A stretch of DNA of 64,000 nt. It comes from Williamsia deligens (lineage in GTDB: Bacteria; Actinomycetota; Actinomycetes; Mycobacteriales; Mycobacteriaceae). The stretch's first letter is position 1, and each line of letters opens with the position of its first letter. The stretch is from positions 2,962,796-3,026,795 of the forward strand of contig NZ_JAMTCI010000001.1 in the NCBI RefSeq assembly GCF_024171765.1, given 5' to 3'. Of this stretch, positions 8,341 through 19,171 are shown in pieces. The position numbers and the translations under genes are program-made. The notes under the pieces were generated by a model. That model saw only the letters and a list, made by a program, of their open reading frames with translations, was not told the DNA's origin and ran no database searches.

Positions 8341-8670
8341 ATGTCGTCTGAACACATGTTGGGTGACGGATTCCCGTCGCGCACGCCGGCACCGAACACC
8401 CCCCACCTGAGTCTCGTCACCAACGACTTCGACGCGCTGTTCGACGATGCCGAGGAGCAGTGGCAGGAGCGCGCCCTGTGCGCGCAGACCGACCCCGAGG
8501 CGTTCTTCCCCGAGAAGGGCGGCTCCACCCGCGAGGCCAAGCGCATCTGTTCCGGCTGCGAGGTGAAAGCGGAGTGCCTCGAGTACGCCCTGTACAAGGA
8601 CGAGCGCTTCGGCATCTGGGGTGGCCTGTCCGAGCGGGAGCGCCGGCGCCTCAAGCGCGGCATCATCTGA
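8341..8670 (+). CDS. whiB2: WhiB2 (WhmD) iron-sulfur transcriptional regulator
   Basis: A 109-residue WhiB-family protein. The four cluster ligands are Cys47, Cys70, Cys73 and Cys79 (C-x22-C-x2-C-x5-C), followed by the GIWGG turn at 91-95 and the basic C-terminal segment RERRRLKRGII. WhiB proteins bind a 4Fe-4S cluster and region 4 of SigA; WhiB2/WhmD is essential for septation in mycobacteria, and Streptomyces WhiB for sporulation septation. The neighbourhood (fbiA divergent, Rv3259-like convergent) supports the WhiB2 assignment. The ATG is preceded by GAGGAGGCCCGGCG. It ends 7 nt from the convergent next gene. Confidence 0.95.
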   Translation: MSSEHMLGDGFPSRTPAPNTPHLSLVTNDFDALFDDAEEQWQERALCAQTDPEAFFPEKGGSTREAKRICSGCEVKAECLEYALYKDERFGIWGGLSERERRRLKRGII

Positions 8671-8677
8671 CGACCGC

Positions 8678-9202
8678 TCAGCGCGGGTCGGGGTCGATGG
8701 TGTCCTCGTCGACGCCGAGGTGCGTGGCGATCTGATGCACCAGGACCTCGTGGACGAGGTCCACGAGGTCGGCACCCGAGTCCGCGCGACTCTCCAGCGG
8801 TTTGCGGAACACGACGATCCGCGCCTTCGACGGTCGGCCCTGCGCGTCGATCCCGGCAGGGAGCAACCGCGCCAACGGGATCGCGCCGTCCGCGGTCACC
8901 TCGTCCGGCCACTGCACAGTCTCCGGATCATGGGGGAGGACCCGCGGGATCTCGTCGACCGCGAGGTCGAGGTCGCCGAGCTGGTCGTGCCATCGCGCGT
9001 CGATCTCCGCGAACGCCTCCAGCACGACGAGGTCGAACGACTCCGACCGCGTGTTGGCAGCCGGCAGGTCCGGCGGGAGCAGACGCGATCGCAGGCCGCG
9101 GCCACGGCGGTCCCGGATCCGTCGGCGACGCCCCGACACCGACTCCCCGCCCCCCGGGCGCGCATGGGCGCGCGACGTCGACGAGCGGGGCGGGCGGGAC
9201 AT
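8678..9202 (-). CDS. Metallopeptidase-family (zincin-like, DUF1025-type) protein
   Basis: A 174-residue protein with a basic, probably disordered N-terminus (about 60 residues rich in Arg) and then a conserved body: FDLVVLEAFAEIDAR, a loop listing IPRVLPHD, KARIVVFRKPLE, and the end VHEVLVHQIATHLGVDEDTI. It resembles M. tuberculosis Rv3259 and the metallopeptidase family whose members usually carry HExxH near the end. Here the motif is not canonical (HEVLV and HQIAT), so activity is doubtful. The ATG at 9202 has a -10 element 6 nt upstream, so the gene appears leaderless and divergent from the DUF3499 gene. Confidence 0.75.
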   Translation of the reverse strand: MSRPPRSSTSRAHARPGGGESVSGRRRRIRDRRGRGLRSRLLPPDLPAANTRSESFDLVVLEAFAEIDARWHDQLGDLDLAVDEIPRVLPHDPETVQWPDEVTADGAIPLARLLPAGIDAQGRPSKARIVVFRKPLESRADSGADLVDLVHEVLVHQIATHLGVDEDTIDPDPR

Positions 9203-9208
9203 GGCGCG

Positions 9209-9214
9209 AGTGTA
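9209..9214 (-). promoter_or_regulatory. -10 element, leaderless start of metallopeptidase-family gene
   Basis: Minus-strand TACACT is followed by 6 nt and the ATG at 9202. Confidence 0.5.
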
Positions 9215-9265
9215 GACACGGTGTCGGCGCGGTGTGTCGGCGTCGTGGCTGTCGTGTCGTCGGGA

Positions 9266-9271
9266 TAACCT
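9266..9271 (+). promoter_or_regulatory. -10 element, leaderless start of DUF3499 gene
   Basis: TAACCT is followed by 7 nt and the GTG at 9279. It decides this start over the upstream ATG at 9234. Confidence 0.5.
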
Positions 9272-9278
9272 GCCCGAT

Positions 9279-9683
9279 GTGAGACGTCCTCGGCACTGCA
9301 GCAGGCCCGGCTGCGCGCAGCCCGCGGTCGCCACCCTGACGTTCGTCTACGCCGAGTCCGTCGCCGTCGTGGGCCCCCTGGCCTCGAGCGACGAGCCGCA
9401 TTCGTGGGATCTCTGCGACGTCCACGCCGGCAGGATCACCGTTCCCCGTGGCTGGGAGATGATGCGCAGTGCGGGGGGCTTCGGTGCGCCTGTCGGCGAC
9501 GAGGACGACCTGACCGCCCTGGCCGAGGCCGTCCGCGAGCGTGTCGGCCGCGATGGTGGCCGTGCCACCGCACGTTCCGCCGCTCTCGAGCACGCCCCGC
9601 TGCCCGCGTCCCCTGTGGCGGGCGCCCGCCCCCGTCCGGGCCGTCGCGGACACCTCCGGGTCCTGCCCGACCCGGTCGACTGA
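9279..9683 (+). CDS. DUF3499 family protein (Rv3258c-like)
   Basis: A 134-residue protein with an N-terminal cysteine-rich zinc-ribbon-like part: CSRPGC at residues 7-12, then WDLCDVHAGR about 40 residues later, giving a C-x4-C...C-x2-H pattern. The C-terminal third is basic and low-complexity. It matches the DUF3499 family, found upstream of pmmA/manB in mycobacteria; function unknown. It heads a conserved run DUF3499-manB-SIS protein-manA, but the 164-nt gap and separate promoter before manB suggest manB may also be expressed on its own. Confidence 0.85.
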   Translation: MRRPRHCSRPGCAQPAVATLTFVYAESVAVVGPLASSDEPHSWDLCDVHAGRITVPRGWEMMRSAGGFGAPVGDEDDLTALAEAVRERVGRDGGRATARSAALEHAPLPASPVAGARPRPGRRGHLRVLPDPVD

Positions 9684-9779
9684 CCCCGGCCCCGACGGGC
9701 CCGATTCCCCGCACGCGTGGGTGATTCGCGCGGACCACCTTCCTCACCCGGAGCCGGGTCATGCGCCGCCGCCACCGAT

Positions 9780-9805
9780 TAGGCTGGGTTCGACCCTGTC
9801 GAACC
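9780..9805 (+). promoter_or_regulatory. Promoter and operator-like dyad before manB
   Basis: A -10-like TAGGCT (9780-9785) is followed at once by a perfect dyad, GGTTCGA-CCCTG-TCGAACC (9787-9805), covering the expected start of transcription. The half-site order is the reverse of an SOS box, so this is not a LexA site. The binding factor is unknown. Confidence 0.45.
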
Positions 9806-9847
9806 ATCCACCCGGCGCGGAACGCGCCCGTCCCGAGGAGCTGCACC

Positions 9848-11251
9848 GTGTCGGACCCGAACGGGGTGCCCACCGCAACCACCGCGAGGACCCAGGAATC
9901 CGTGGCCGCGATCGTGAAGGCCTACGACGTGCGCGGACTGGTGGGTGAGCAGATCGACGCGGCCTTCGTGGCCGACGTGGGCCGGTCTTTCGCGGCGCTG
10001 ATGCGTGCCGAGGGCGCACGGTCCGTCGTCGTCGGACACGACATGCGGTCCTCCTCGCCGGAGCTGTCGCGGGCGTTCGCCGACGGTGTCTGCGACCAGG
10101 GACTCGACGTCGTGCTCATCGGGCTGGCGTCGACCGATCAGCTGTATTTCGCCTCGGGTTGCCTGGACATGCCGGGCGCGATGTTCACGGCGAGCCACAA
10201 CCCGGCCGCCTACAACGGCATCAAGCTGTGCCGGGCCGGCGCCAAACCGGTGGGCCAGCAGACCGGACTGGCCACGATCTCCGACGAACTCGTGCACGGC
10301 ACACCCGCCTTCGACGGCCCACGGGGGACGGTGAGCGAGCAGGACGTGCTGGGCGACTACGCGGCCTACCTGCACGAGCTGGTGGACCTCTCGGGCAGCC
10401 GTCCGCTGACGATCGCCGTGGACGCCGGGAACGGGATGGGCGGGCACACCGTCCCCGCCGTGCTCGGTTCGATCCCGGCGTTCACCGTGCGGGACCTCTT
10501 CTTCGAGCTCGACGGCACGTTCCCCAACCACGAGGCCAACCCGCTGGACCCGGCGAACCTCGTCGACCTGCAGGCCTATGTCCGCGAGACCGGCGCCGAC
10601 GTCGGACTGGCCTTCGACGGGGACGCGGACCGCTGTTTCGTCGTCGACGAACGCGGTGAGCCGGTCTCGCCGTCGGCGGTGACCGGACTGGTGGCGCAGC
10701 GCGAACTGGCCAAGCACCCGGGCTCGACGATCATCCACAACCTCATCACGTCCCGCGCCGTGCCCGAGTTGGTGACCGAGCAGGGCGGGACCCCGGTGCG
10801 GACCCGGGTGGGTCACTCGTTCATCAAGCAGCAGATGGCCGAGACCGGTGCGGTCTTCGGCGGGGAACACTCGGCGCACTACTACTTCCGCGACTTCTGG
10901 GGTGCCGACTCGGGCATGCTCGCCGCGATGCACGTGCTCGCCGCGCTCGGTGAGACCGACACCCCCGCATCGGAACTGCTGGCGGAGTTCGAAAGGTATG
11001 TCGCCTCCGGGGAGATCAACTCGACCGTGGCCGACGCCGCCGCCGCGACCGAGGCCGTCATCGCCTCGTTCGCCGACCAGACGGCGTCGATCGACCGGCT
11101 CGACGGGGTCACCGTCGAGTTGACCGACGGGGCCTGGTTCAACCTGCGCGCCTCCAACACCGAGCCGCTCCTGCGCCTGAACGCCGAGGCGGCGACGACC
11201 GAGCGCGTCGACGAGATCGTCGCGTCCGTCCTGGGGACCGTCCGTCCATGA
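9848..11251 (+). CDS. manB: Phosphomannomutase/phosphoglucomutase
   Basis: A 467-residue alpha-D-phosphohexomutase (mannose-6-phosphate to mannose-1-phosphate). Domains follow in order: the phosphoserine loop TASHNPAAYNGIK, the Mg2+ loop FDGDADRC, the sugar-binding EHSAHYYF and the C-terminal phosphate site SNTEPLLRLNAE. Length fits M. tuberculosis PmmA (Rv3257c). Mannose-1-phosphate feeds GDP-mannose for lipomannan, PIM and glycoprotein synthesis. The GTG at 9848 is preferred because GAGGAG lies about 8 nt upstream and the upstream in-frame extension is not conserved-looking. It is followed after 16 nt by the SIS-like gene and then manA. Confidence 0.94.
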   Translation: MSDPNGVPTATTARTQESVAAIVKAYDVRGLVGEQIDAAFVADVGRSFAALMRAEGARSVVVGHDMRSSSPELSRAFADGVCDQGLDVVLIGLASTDQLYFASGCLDMPGAMFTASHNPAAYNGIKLCRAGAKPVGQQTGLATISDELVHGTPAFDGPRGTVSEQDVLGDYAAYLHELVDLSGSRPLTIAVDAGNGMGGHTVPAVLGSIPAFTVRDLFFELDGTFPNHEANPLDPANLVDLQAYVRETGADVGLAFDGDADRCFVVDERGEPVSPSAVTGLVAQRELAKHPGSTIIHNLITSRAVPELVTEQGGTPVRTRVGHSFIKQQMAETGAVFGGEHSAHYYFRDFWGADSGMLAAMHVLAALGETDTPASELLAEFERYVASGEINSTVADAAAATEAVIASFADQTASIDRLDGVTVELTDGAWFNLRASNTEPLLRLNAEAATTERVDEIVASVLGTVRP

Positions 11252-11267
11252 CCACGTCCCGCTCGAC

Positions 11268-12359
11268 ATGATGCTCACCGGCACCACGGATCTCGACGAC
11301 GTCGCGCAGCTGCAGGACGCCGACGTCGACGGTTTCCTGCGCGCCGGGGCTCTCGCGGGAGCGCAGGTGCGTGCGGTGGGGGCCGCCGTCGAGGAGGGCG
11401 TGCTCGAGCCGCTCACGCGGGCGCGCCCCCGGGCCGTGGTCATCGTCGTCGGTCGGGGGACCGCCCGCGACGCCGCGGCGTTGGTGGTGTCCACCATGGC
11501 GTCGTACACAGACGTGCCGCTCGTCGTCACCCCCGTCGTGCCCGGGTGGATCGGTCCGCTGGACGTGGTCGTCGTCGCCGGGGACGACGCCGGGGACCGT
11601 CGTCTCGCGGACGCCGCGGCGCGGGCGGTGCGCCGCCATGCCGAGCTGGTGCTCGACGTGCCCGTCGAAGGACCCGTGGCCGAGTCGGCTGCCGGGAACG
11701 GCCTGGACCTCTCGCCCCGCGTCCCCGCGCCCGCGCAGTTCCGTTTCGCCGGTCACGTCGCGGCGCTGCTCGCCGTGATCGCCGCACTGACCGAGGTCCG
11801 CACCACGGGTGCACGTTTCGACGCGGCGGCCCTGGCCGACGTCCTCGACGACGAGGCGTCCGCGGCGCATCCGGCGAACGAGTCCTTCCACAACGCCGCG
11901 AAGTCGCTGGCGGGTCGTGTCGAGGGTCGCACCGGTGTCTGGGCCGGCGCGACGCCGGCGGCCACCGCGGTCGCCGCCCATGCGGCACGGACGTTCTACG
12001 CCGTGGCGGGCCTGTCGGGAACCGCCTGCGACCTCGACGACGCGATCGTCGCCGCCTCGCGGCCGGTCGGGGGATCAGCGGCCCCGATCGACCCCCTGTT
12101 CCACGACCCCGACTTCGACCCGCCGCTGGCGACCGTCCCGACCCGGGTCCAGGTGATCACCACGCCGACGTCGGAATGGTCTGTCCACCACCGGGTGTCG
12201 GCGATCGGTGACGCCGATGTCCTCGCCGCGACGGATGCTGAGCCGCTGCCGTCGCCCACGTCGACCGGCGACTCACCCGCCGACATCGAGCCGCTGCTCG
12301 TGCTCGCACTGCGCATCGACATGGCGGCGGTGTACCTGCGACTGGTCGGGAGCCGCTGA
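11268..12359 (+). CDS. SIS/TobH-like protein between manB and manA (Rv3256c-like)
   Basis: A 363-residue protein of the group annotated TobH in actinobacteria (M. tuberculosis Rv3256c). The middle has a sugar-isomerase-like sequence with the phosphosugar-binding turn VVGRGTARDAA and VVTPVVPGWIGPLD VVVVAG-type strands. This suggests an isomerase-like fold related to glucose/mannose-6-phosphate isomerases, but no catalytic residues can be assigned with confidence. It sits exactly between phosphomannomutase and mannose-6-phosphate isomerase, and its stop overlaps the manA start by 1 nt (TGATG). A role in mannose-phosphate interconversion or its control is inferred from position. Confidence 0.8.
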   Translation: MMLTGTTDLDDVAQLQDADVDGFLRAGALAGAQVRAVGAAVEEGVLEPLTRARPRAVVIVVGRGTARDAAALVVSTMASYTDVPLVVTPVVPGWIGPLDVVVVAGDDAGDRRLADAAARAVRRHAELVLDVPVEGPVAESAAGNGLDLSPRVPAPAQFRFAGHVAALLAVIAALTEVRTTGARFDAAALADVLDDEASAAHPANESFHNAAKSLAGRVEGRTGVWAGATPAATAVAAHAARTFYAVAGLSGTACDLDDAIVAASRPVGGSAAPIDPLFHDPDFDPPLATVPTRVQVITTPTSEWSVHHRVSAIGDADVLAATDAEPLPSPTSTGDSPADIEPLLVLALRIDMAAVYLRLVGSR

Positions 12360-13597
12360 TGTGGACCCTCGAGGGTGTCGTCCGTCCCTACGCGTGGGGA
12401 TCGCGCACGGCGCTCGCGGCACTGCGTGGCAAGCCCACCCCGTCGCCGCACCCCGAGGCGGAGCTGTGGTTCGGAGCGCACCCCGCGGCGCCGGCACGGT
12501 TCGTCGACGGACCCGACGGCCGCGACGACCTCCTGTCGGTGATCGACGACGATCCCGTCGGGCAACTCGGTCCCGACTGCACCGAGCGCTTCGACCGTCG
12601 ACTCCCGTTCCTGCTCAAGATCCTCGCCGCGGAGGAGCCGCTGTCGCTGCAGGCGCACCCGACGCGTGAGCAGGCGCGGGCGGGGTTCGCGCGGGAGAAC
12701 TCCGCGGGCGTCCCGATCGACGCGCCGCACCGCAACTACCGCGACGACAACCACAAGCCCGAGCTGGTGGTGGCGCTCAGCGAGTTCGACGCGCTCGCGG
12801 GGTTCCGCGACCCGGCTGCCACCGTCGACCTCCTGCGGGACCTCCAGGTCCCCGAACTCGACTCCTATCTGGGACTGCTTGCGGGACAACCCGACTCGCA
12901 CGGCCTGCGTGCGCTGTTCACCACCTGGCTCACCCTGCCCGACTCGGTGCTGCACACGGTGATCCCCGCCGTGCTGGACGGCGCCATCGCCTACCTGAAC
13001 TCCGGCGAGCGACGCTTCGCCATGGAGTTGCAGACGGTGTTGGAGCTCGGCGAGGCGTACCCGATGGATCCCGGTGTGCTCACCGTGCTCCTGTTGAACC
13101 GTCTCCGACTGCAACCCGGCGACGGTCTGTTCCTTGGCGCGGGGAACCTGCACGCCTACCTGCGCGGCACGGCGGTGGAGGTGATGGCCAACTCCGACAA
13201 CGTGTTGCGGGGCGGTCTCACGCCCAAGCACGTCGACGTCCCGGAACTGCTGGCTGTCCTCGACTTCACCCCGTCGCCGCTGGGTGAGCTCGCCCCGGCG
13301 GTGCACACCGTGGGGCCGGAACGGATCTACACGACACCCGCGCCGGAGTTCCGCCTCTCGCGCATCGAGCTCGACGGCACCGGCATGCACCGCAGTTCGT
13401 CGGTGTCGTTGGACGCGGCGGGGCCGCAGATCCTGACGGTGGTGAGCGGGACGGTCGAGGTCCGTGTCCCGGGTGGCGACCCGGTCGCCGTGTCACCGGG
13501 CCGGTCGCTGTGGTTGGGGGACTCCGATCCCGATGTGGTCGTCCGCGCGGCGTCGAGTCGTGCGGTGTTCTTCCGTGCGGTCGTCCCGGGCGCCTGA
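12359..13597 (+). CDS. manA: Mannose-6-phosphate isomerase, class I
   Basis: A 412-residue type I phosphomannose isomerase. It begins VRPYAWGSRTALA, and zinc ligands are visible in LSLQAHPTREQA (Gln and His) and in the HKPELVVAL and GAGNLHAYLRGTAVEVMANSDN stretches; the last is the PMI signature. It converts fructose-6-phosphate to mannose-6-phosphate, the substrate of the manB product two genes upstream. The start is fixed by the TGATG overlap with the preceding gene. The stop is embedded in a hairpin shared with the convergent TetR gene. Confidence 0.95.
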   Translation: MWTLEGVVRPYAWGSRTALAALRGKPTPSPHPEAELWFGAHPAAPARFVDGPDGRDDLLSVIDDDPVGQLGPDCTERFDRRLPFLLKILAAEEPLSLQAHPTREQARAGFARENSAGVPIDAPHRNYRDDNHKPELVVALSEFDALAGFRDPAATVDLLRDLQVPELDSYLGLLAGQPDSHGLRALFTTWLTLPDSVLHTVIPAVLDGAIAYLNSGERRFAMELQTVLELGEAYPMDPGVLTVLLLNRLRLQPGDGLFLGAGNLHAYLRGTAVEVMANSDNVLRGGLTPKHVDVPELLAVLDFTPSPLGELAPAVHTVGPERIYTTPAPEFRLSRIELDGTGMHRSSSVSLDAAGPQILTVVSGTVEVRVPGGDPVAVSPGRSLWLGDSDPDVVVRAASSRAVFFRAVVPGA

Positions 13598-13614
13598 GAC
13601 GCACTCAGGGGCGC
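13590..13614. terminator. Bidirectional terminator-like hairpin, manA/TetR
   Basis: GCGCCTGAG (13590-13598) pairs with CTCAGGGGCGC (13604-13614) with a 2-nt bulge and a 5-nt loop. It overlaps both convergent stop codons. No U-tract follows, as is common in actinobacteria. Confidence 0.45.
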
Positions 13615-14252
13615 AGCGAGCGCACCAGTTCCTCGTACTGTCCGACGATCTGCTCGAGGGGCAGGCCCTCACGGCGCACCATGAAGGCGACCACCGCGGG
13701 GTCCAGCGGTGCCAGGACGGCCTCGCGGGTGGCGGTCGCCGGCGGGGTGAACCCCATCTCGACGAGCAGCGACTGCACGTGGATCGCGGAGACACGGCGT
13801 GCGGGGTGGTCGAGGCGCAGGATGCCGGCGGCGCCGTCGGCCTCGATGAGGATGTCGAGATGCGCGCACACCATGGCCAGGCGCGCGCGTCCGTAGGCGG
13901 CGAGCCGTTCGCGCGGCGGTGCGCCGGGACCCAGGGGCGGGGGGCCGCTGAGGAACGCACGCTGCATCTCGGCCTCGGAGTGGTCGAGCAGGGAGCGCAT
14001 CAGGCCCGCACGGGACCCGAACCGACGGAACACCGTGCCCTTGCCGACGCCGGCCTCACGGGCCACCTCGTCCATGGTGACGTCGGCGGCACCGTGACGG
14101 TCGACGAGCCGATGCGCGGCCTCCAGCAGCACCGACCGGTTGCGGACGGCGTCGGCCCGCACGGCCGCGACCTCGCCGACGACAGGGAGGTCGACGGGGG
14201 ACCGCCGCCGGGACGGGTCCTCCGTACCGGGTCGTGGCAGGTCGATGGGCAC
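13605..14252 (-). CDS. TetR/AcrR family transcriptional regulator
   Basis: A 215-residue regulator. After a basic Pro-rich N-terminus, the TetR helix-turn-helix runs through VLLEAAHRLVDRHG, VTMDEVAREAGVGKGTVFRRF and GSRAGLMRSLLDHSE (about residues 40-90). The C-terminal ligand-binding half (about 90-215) contains CAHLDILIEADGAAGILRLD. Ligand unknown. Gene order offers little: it is convergent with manA and divergent from nrdH, and it could act on itself. The GTG at 14252 is supported by a -10 element with 6-nt spacing; a much longer reading frame continues upstream but lacks homology. Confidence 0.88.
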   Translation of the reverse strand: MPIDLPRPGTEDPSRRRSPVDLPVVGEVAAVRADAVRNRSVLLEAAHRLVDRHGAADVTMDEVAREAGVGKGTVFRRFGSRAGLMRSLLDHSEAEMQRAFLSGPPPLGPGAPPRERLAAYGRARLAMVCAHLDILIEADGAAGILRLDHPARRVSAIHVQSLLVEMGFTPPATATREAVLAPLDPAVVAFMVRREGLPLEQIVGQYEELVRSLRP

Positions 14253-14258
14253 GTGGCG

Positions 14259-14264
14259 AGCGTA
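14259..14264 (-). promoter_or_regulatory. -10 element, leaderless start of TetR gene
   Basis: Minus-strand TACGCT is followed by 6 nt and the GTG at 14252. Confidence 0.5.
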
Positions 14265-14402
14265 GCGCGACGGGCGGGACCGCCCCGGCGATCGGGAACA
14301 CGACGCCGCCAGGTGCCGCCACGACCGCGCACATGTGACGTGCGACACGCCGAGACGGTGCGACGTGGCCGGGCGCGACCTGCGACTTTCACGAATGTCA
14401 TT

Positions 14403-14449
14403 CGCAAGCTGTTGTGTCGGGAGCAGATGTGGAACACTAGGTGTAGTGA
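14403..14449 (+). promoter_or_regulatory. NrdR-like boxes upstream of nrdHIEF
   Basis: ACACTAGGTGTAGTGA (14434-14449) fits the NrdR-box pattern with inverted CACTA/TAGTG half-sites. A weaker site, CGCAAGCTGTTGTGTC (14403-14418), keeps the right half-site TTGTGT. The two are 31 bp apart, three helical turns, the usual spacing for cooperative binding of NrdR, the ATP/dATP-sensing repressor of ribonucleotide reductase genes. The leader to nrdH is about 85 nt and ends with CGAGGAG. Confidence 0.65.
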
Positions 14450-14534
14450 TCGGGGCGAGGTGAGAGACCGCACCGCGACACTCAGCTTCCACCCCGGATC
14501 GCCCAGAATCACGCTCGAACCCCGAGGAGCCCCG

Positions 14535-14768
14535 ATGGCCATCACCGTCTACACCAAGCCGGCCTGCGTGCAGTGCAACGCCACCTACAAGGCGCTCGAC
14601 AAGCAGGGCCTGGAGTACGACGTCGTCGACATCACCGAGGACTCCGAGGCGCGTGACTACGTGATGGCACTGGGCTACCTGCAGGCCCCGGTCGTCGTCG
14701 TCGACACCGAGCACTGGTCGGGTTTCCGCCCGGACCGCATCAAGGCCCTCGCCACCGCCGCTGCCTGA
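14535..14768 (+). CDS. nrdH: Glutaredoxin-like NrdH redoxin
   Basis: A 77-residue thioredoxin-fold protein with the redox pair Cys11-Val-Gln-Cys14 and the C-terminal signature HWSGFRPDRIK of NrdH rather than ordinary glutaredoxins. It passes electrons from thioredoxin reductase to the class Ib ribonucleotide reductase. First gene of nrdHIEF, with RBS GAGGAG 8 nt before the ATG. Longer upstream reading is excluded because the thioredoxin fold starts at MAITVYTKP. Confidence 0.96.
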   Translation: MAITVYTKPACVQCNATYKALDKQGLEYDVVDITEDSEARDYVMALGYLQAPVVVVDTEHWSGFRPDRIKALATAAA

Positions 14769-14840
14769 CCCGGTACGGCCCGCCCGTCCATCCCGTTCCA
14801 TCCGAGCCGTTCCGCTCCGTCCACCGCTGGGAGGTCGACC

Positions 14841-15317
14841 GTGACCGACACCCTGTCGTCGGCGCCGCTGATCGTCTACTTCTCGTCGGTGTCGGAGAAC
14901 ACCCACCGGTTCGTCGAGAAGCTCGGACTGCGGTCGGTGCGGATCCCGCTGCGCGGTGACGTCCCCGCGCTCGTCGTCGACGAGCCCTTCGTCCTGGTCC
15001 TCCCGACCTACGGCGGCGGCAAGGCGTCGGGTGAGCGGTCGGGGTACGTCCCCAAGCAGGTCATCGCCTTCCTCAACGACGAGCACAACCGGTCCTGGAT
15101 CCGCGCCGTGATCGCCGCCGGCAACACCAACTTCGGCGAGGAGTTCTGCCTCGCCGGGGACATCGTGTCCCGCAAGTGCCGCGTGCCCTATCTGTATCGC
15201 TTCGAACTGATGGGCACCGCCCACGACGTCGAGCGGGTGCGCAGTGGTCTGGCCGAGTTCGGCCGCGACAGCGCGGTCGTCGCCGACCGGGCCGTCCCCG
15301 TAGCCGTCGTCGCCTGA
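14841..15317 (+). CDS. nrdI: Class Ib ribonucleotide reductase flavodoxin NrdI
   Basis: A 158-residue flavodoxin-like protein with the FMN phosphate loop [15 protein letters not shown] and the second loop [26 protein letters not shown] is the NrdI signature. It supplies the oxidant that builds the dimanganese-tyrosyl radical cofactor of NrdF. The GTG start follows GGGAGG with 7-nt spacing. It lies 72 nt after nrdH and 61 nt before nrdE. Confidence 0.96.
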   Translation: MTDTLSSAPLIVYFSSVSENTHRFVEKLGLRSVRIPLRGDVPALVVDEPFVLVLPTYGGGKASGERSGYVPKQVIAFLNDEHNRSWIRAVIAAGNTNFGEEFCLAGDIVSRKCRVPYLYRFELMGTAHDVERVRSGLAEFGRDSAVVADRAVPVAVVA

Positions 15318-15378
15318 CCTCCCCCCGCCGCGTCCACACGCACATCACCGTTCTTGCCCCGAGCACAGGAGTTCCCTC

Positions 15379-18628
<3,250 letters not shown>

Positions 18629-18660
18629 GCGGGGGTTGCTGGACACCCCTCACGACGACG

Positions 18661-18691
18661 AACCGCCCCGAGCCACACGCCCGGGGCGGTT
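18661..18691. terminator. Hairpin terminator between nrdF and secreted-protein gene
   Basis: A perfect 10-bp stem, AACCGCCCCG (18661-18670) with CGGGGCGGTT (18682-18691), around an 11-nt loop. It is bidirectional by position between convergent genes. Confidence 0.7.
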
Positions 18692-18709
18692 CGTCGTCGG
18701 TGCGCGGTG

Positions 18710-19171
18710 TCAGCGGTGCAGAACGGGCTCGACCACGAGGCCGACAGCGGGGGTGTCGATCCGTATCGGGGACGGACGAGCGGATGTCTCCGACTGTGCT
18801 GCGGTCCCGTGGGCGTCGTCGAACACGCAGTGGCCGAACAGGTTCAGGACGGGGCCACCCACACCGGACAGATCGGCGCGCACCGCGCCACGGAGCTCCA
18901 TGGCGGTACCGGGTGGCGCGACGACCAGGTCGTGGACCCACCGCGAGAGATACGGGTGTGCGGTCACGGTCGTCGCGGGGCCGGTCGTCGCCACGACCGG
19001 ATCCGGGACCTGTACCGGAGACCACGACGGCGTGACGACAGGACCGGTGACGCCGATCCCGTTCGGTGGCTGGGCGCGATCCGGGGACGGGGTGTCCGCG
19101 TTCGCCGAGGCGACGCCGAACCAGGCAACGATCGCGGCGGCGCCGATCGCCGCCGCCGTGCGTCGGATCAG
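18710..19171 (-). CDS. Small secreted protein with probable CTG start
   Basis: A 153-residue secreted protein of unknown function. From CTG at 19171 it would read M-IRRTAAAIGAAAIVAWFGV, then ASANA before DTPSP: a positively charged start, hydrophobic core and an Ala-x-Ala cleavage site, so a complete Sec signal peptide. The mature part is Pro/Val/Thr-rich with one LFGHCVF and a C-terminal VVEPVLHR. No ATG, GTG or TTG exists in frame between the signal peptide and the carbonic anhydrase gene; the next in-frame start lies deep in that gene. CTG overlaps the carbonic anhydrase stop as CTGA and has AACGAGG 8 nt upstream. No homolog is recognised. Confidence 0.6.
   Translation of the reverse strand: MIRRTAAAIGAAAIVAWFGVASANADTPSPDRAQPPNGIGVTGPVVTPSWSPVQVPDPVVATTGPATTVTAHPYLSRWVHDLVVAPPGTAMELRGAVRADLSGVGGPVLNLFGHCVFDDAHGTAAQSETSARPSPIRIDTPAVGLVVEPVLHR

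Noticed and set aside
13605-15224. A 539-residue minus-strand open frame overlapping nrdH and nrdI
   Set aside because: Only its last ~215 residues are a TetR regulator; the rest is the antisense of nrdH/nrdI with no homology, and a leaderless GTG start fits at 14252.
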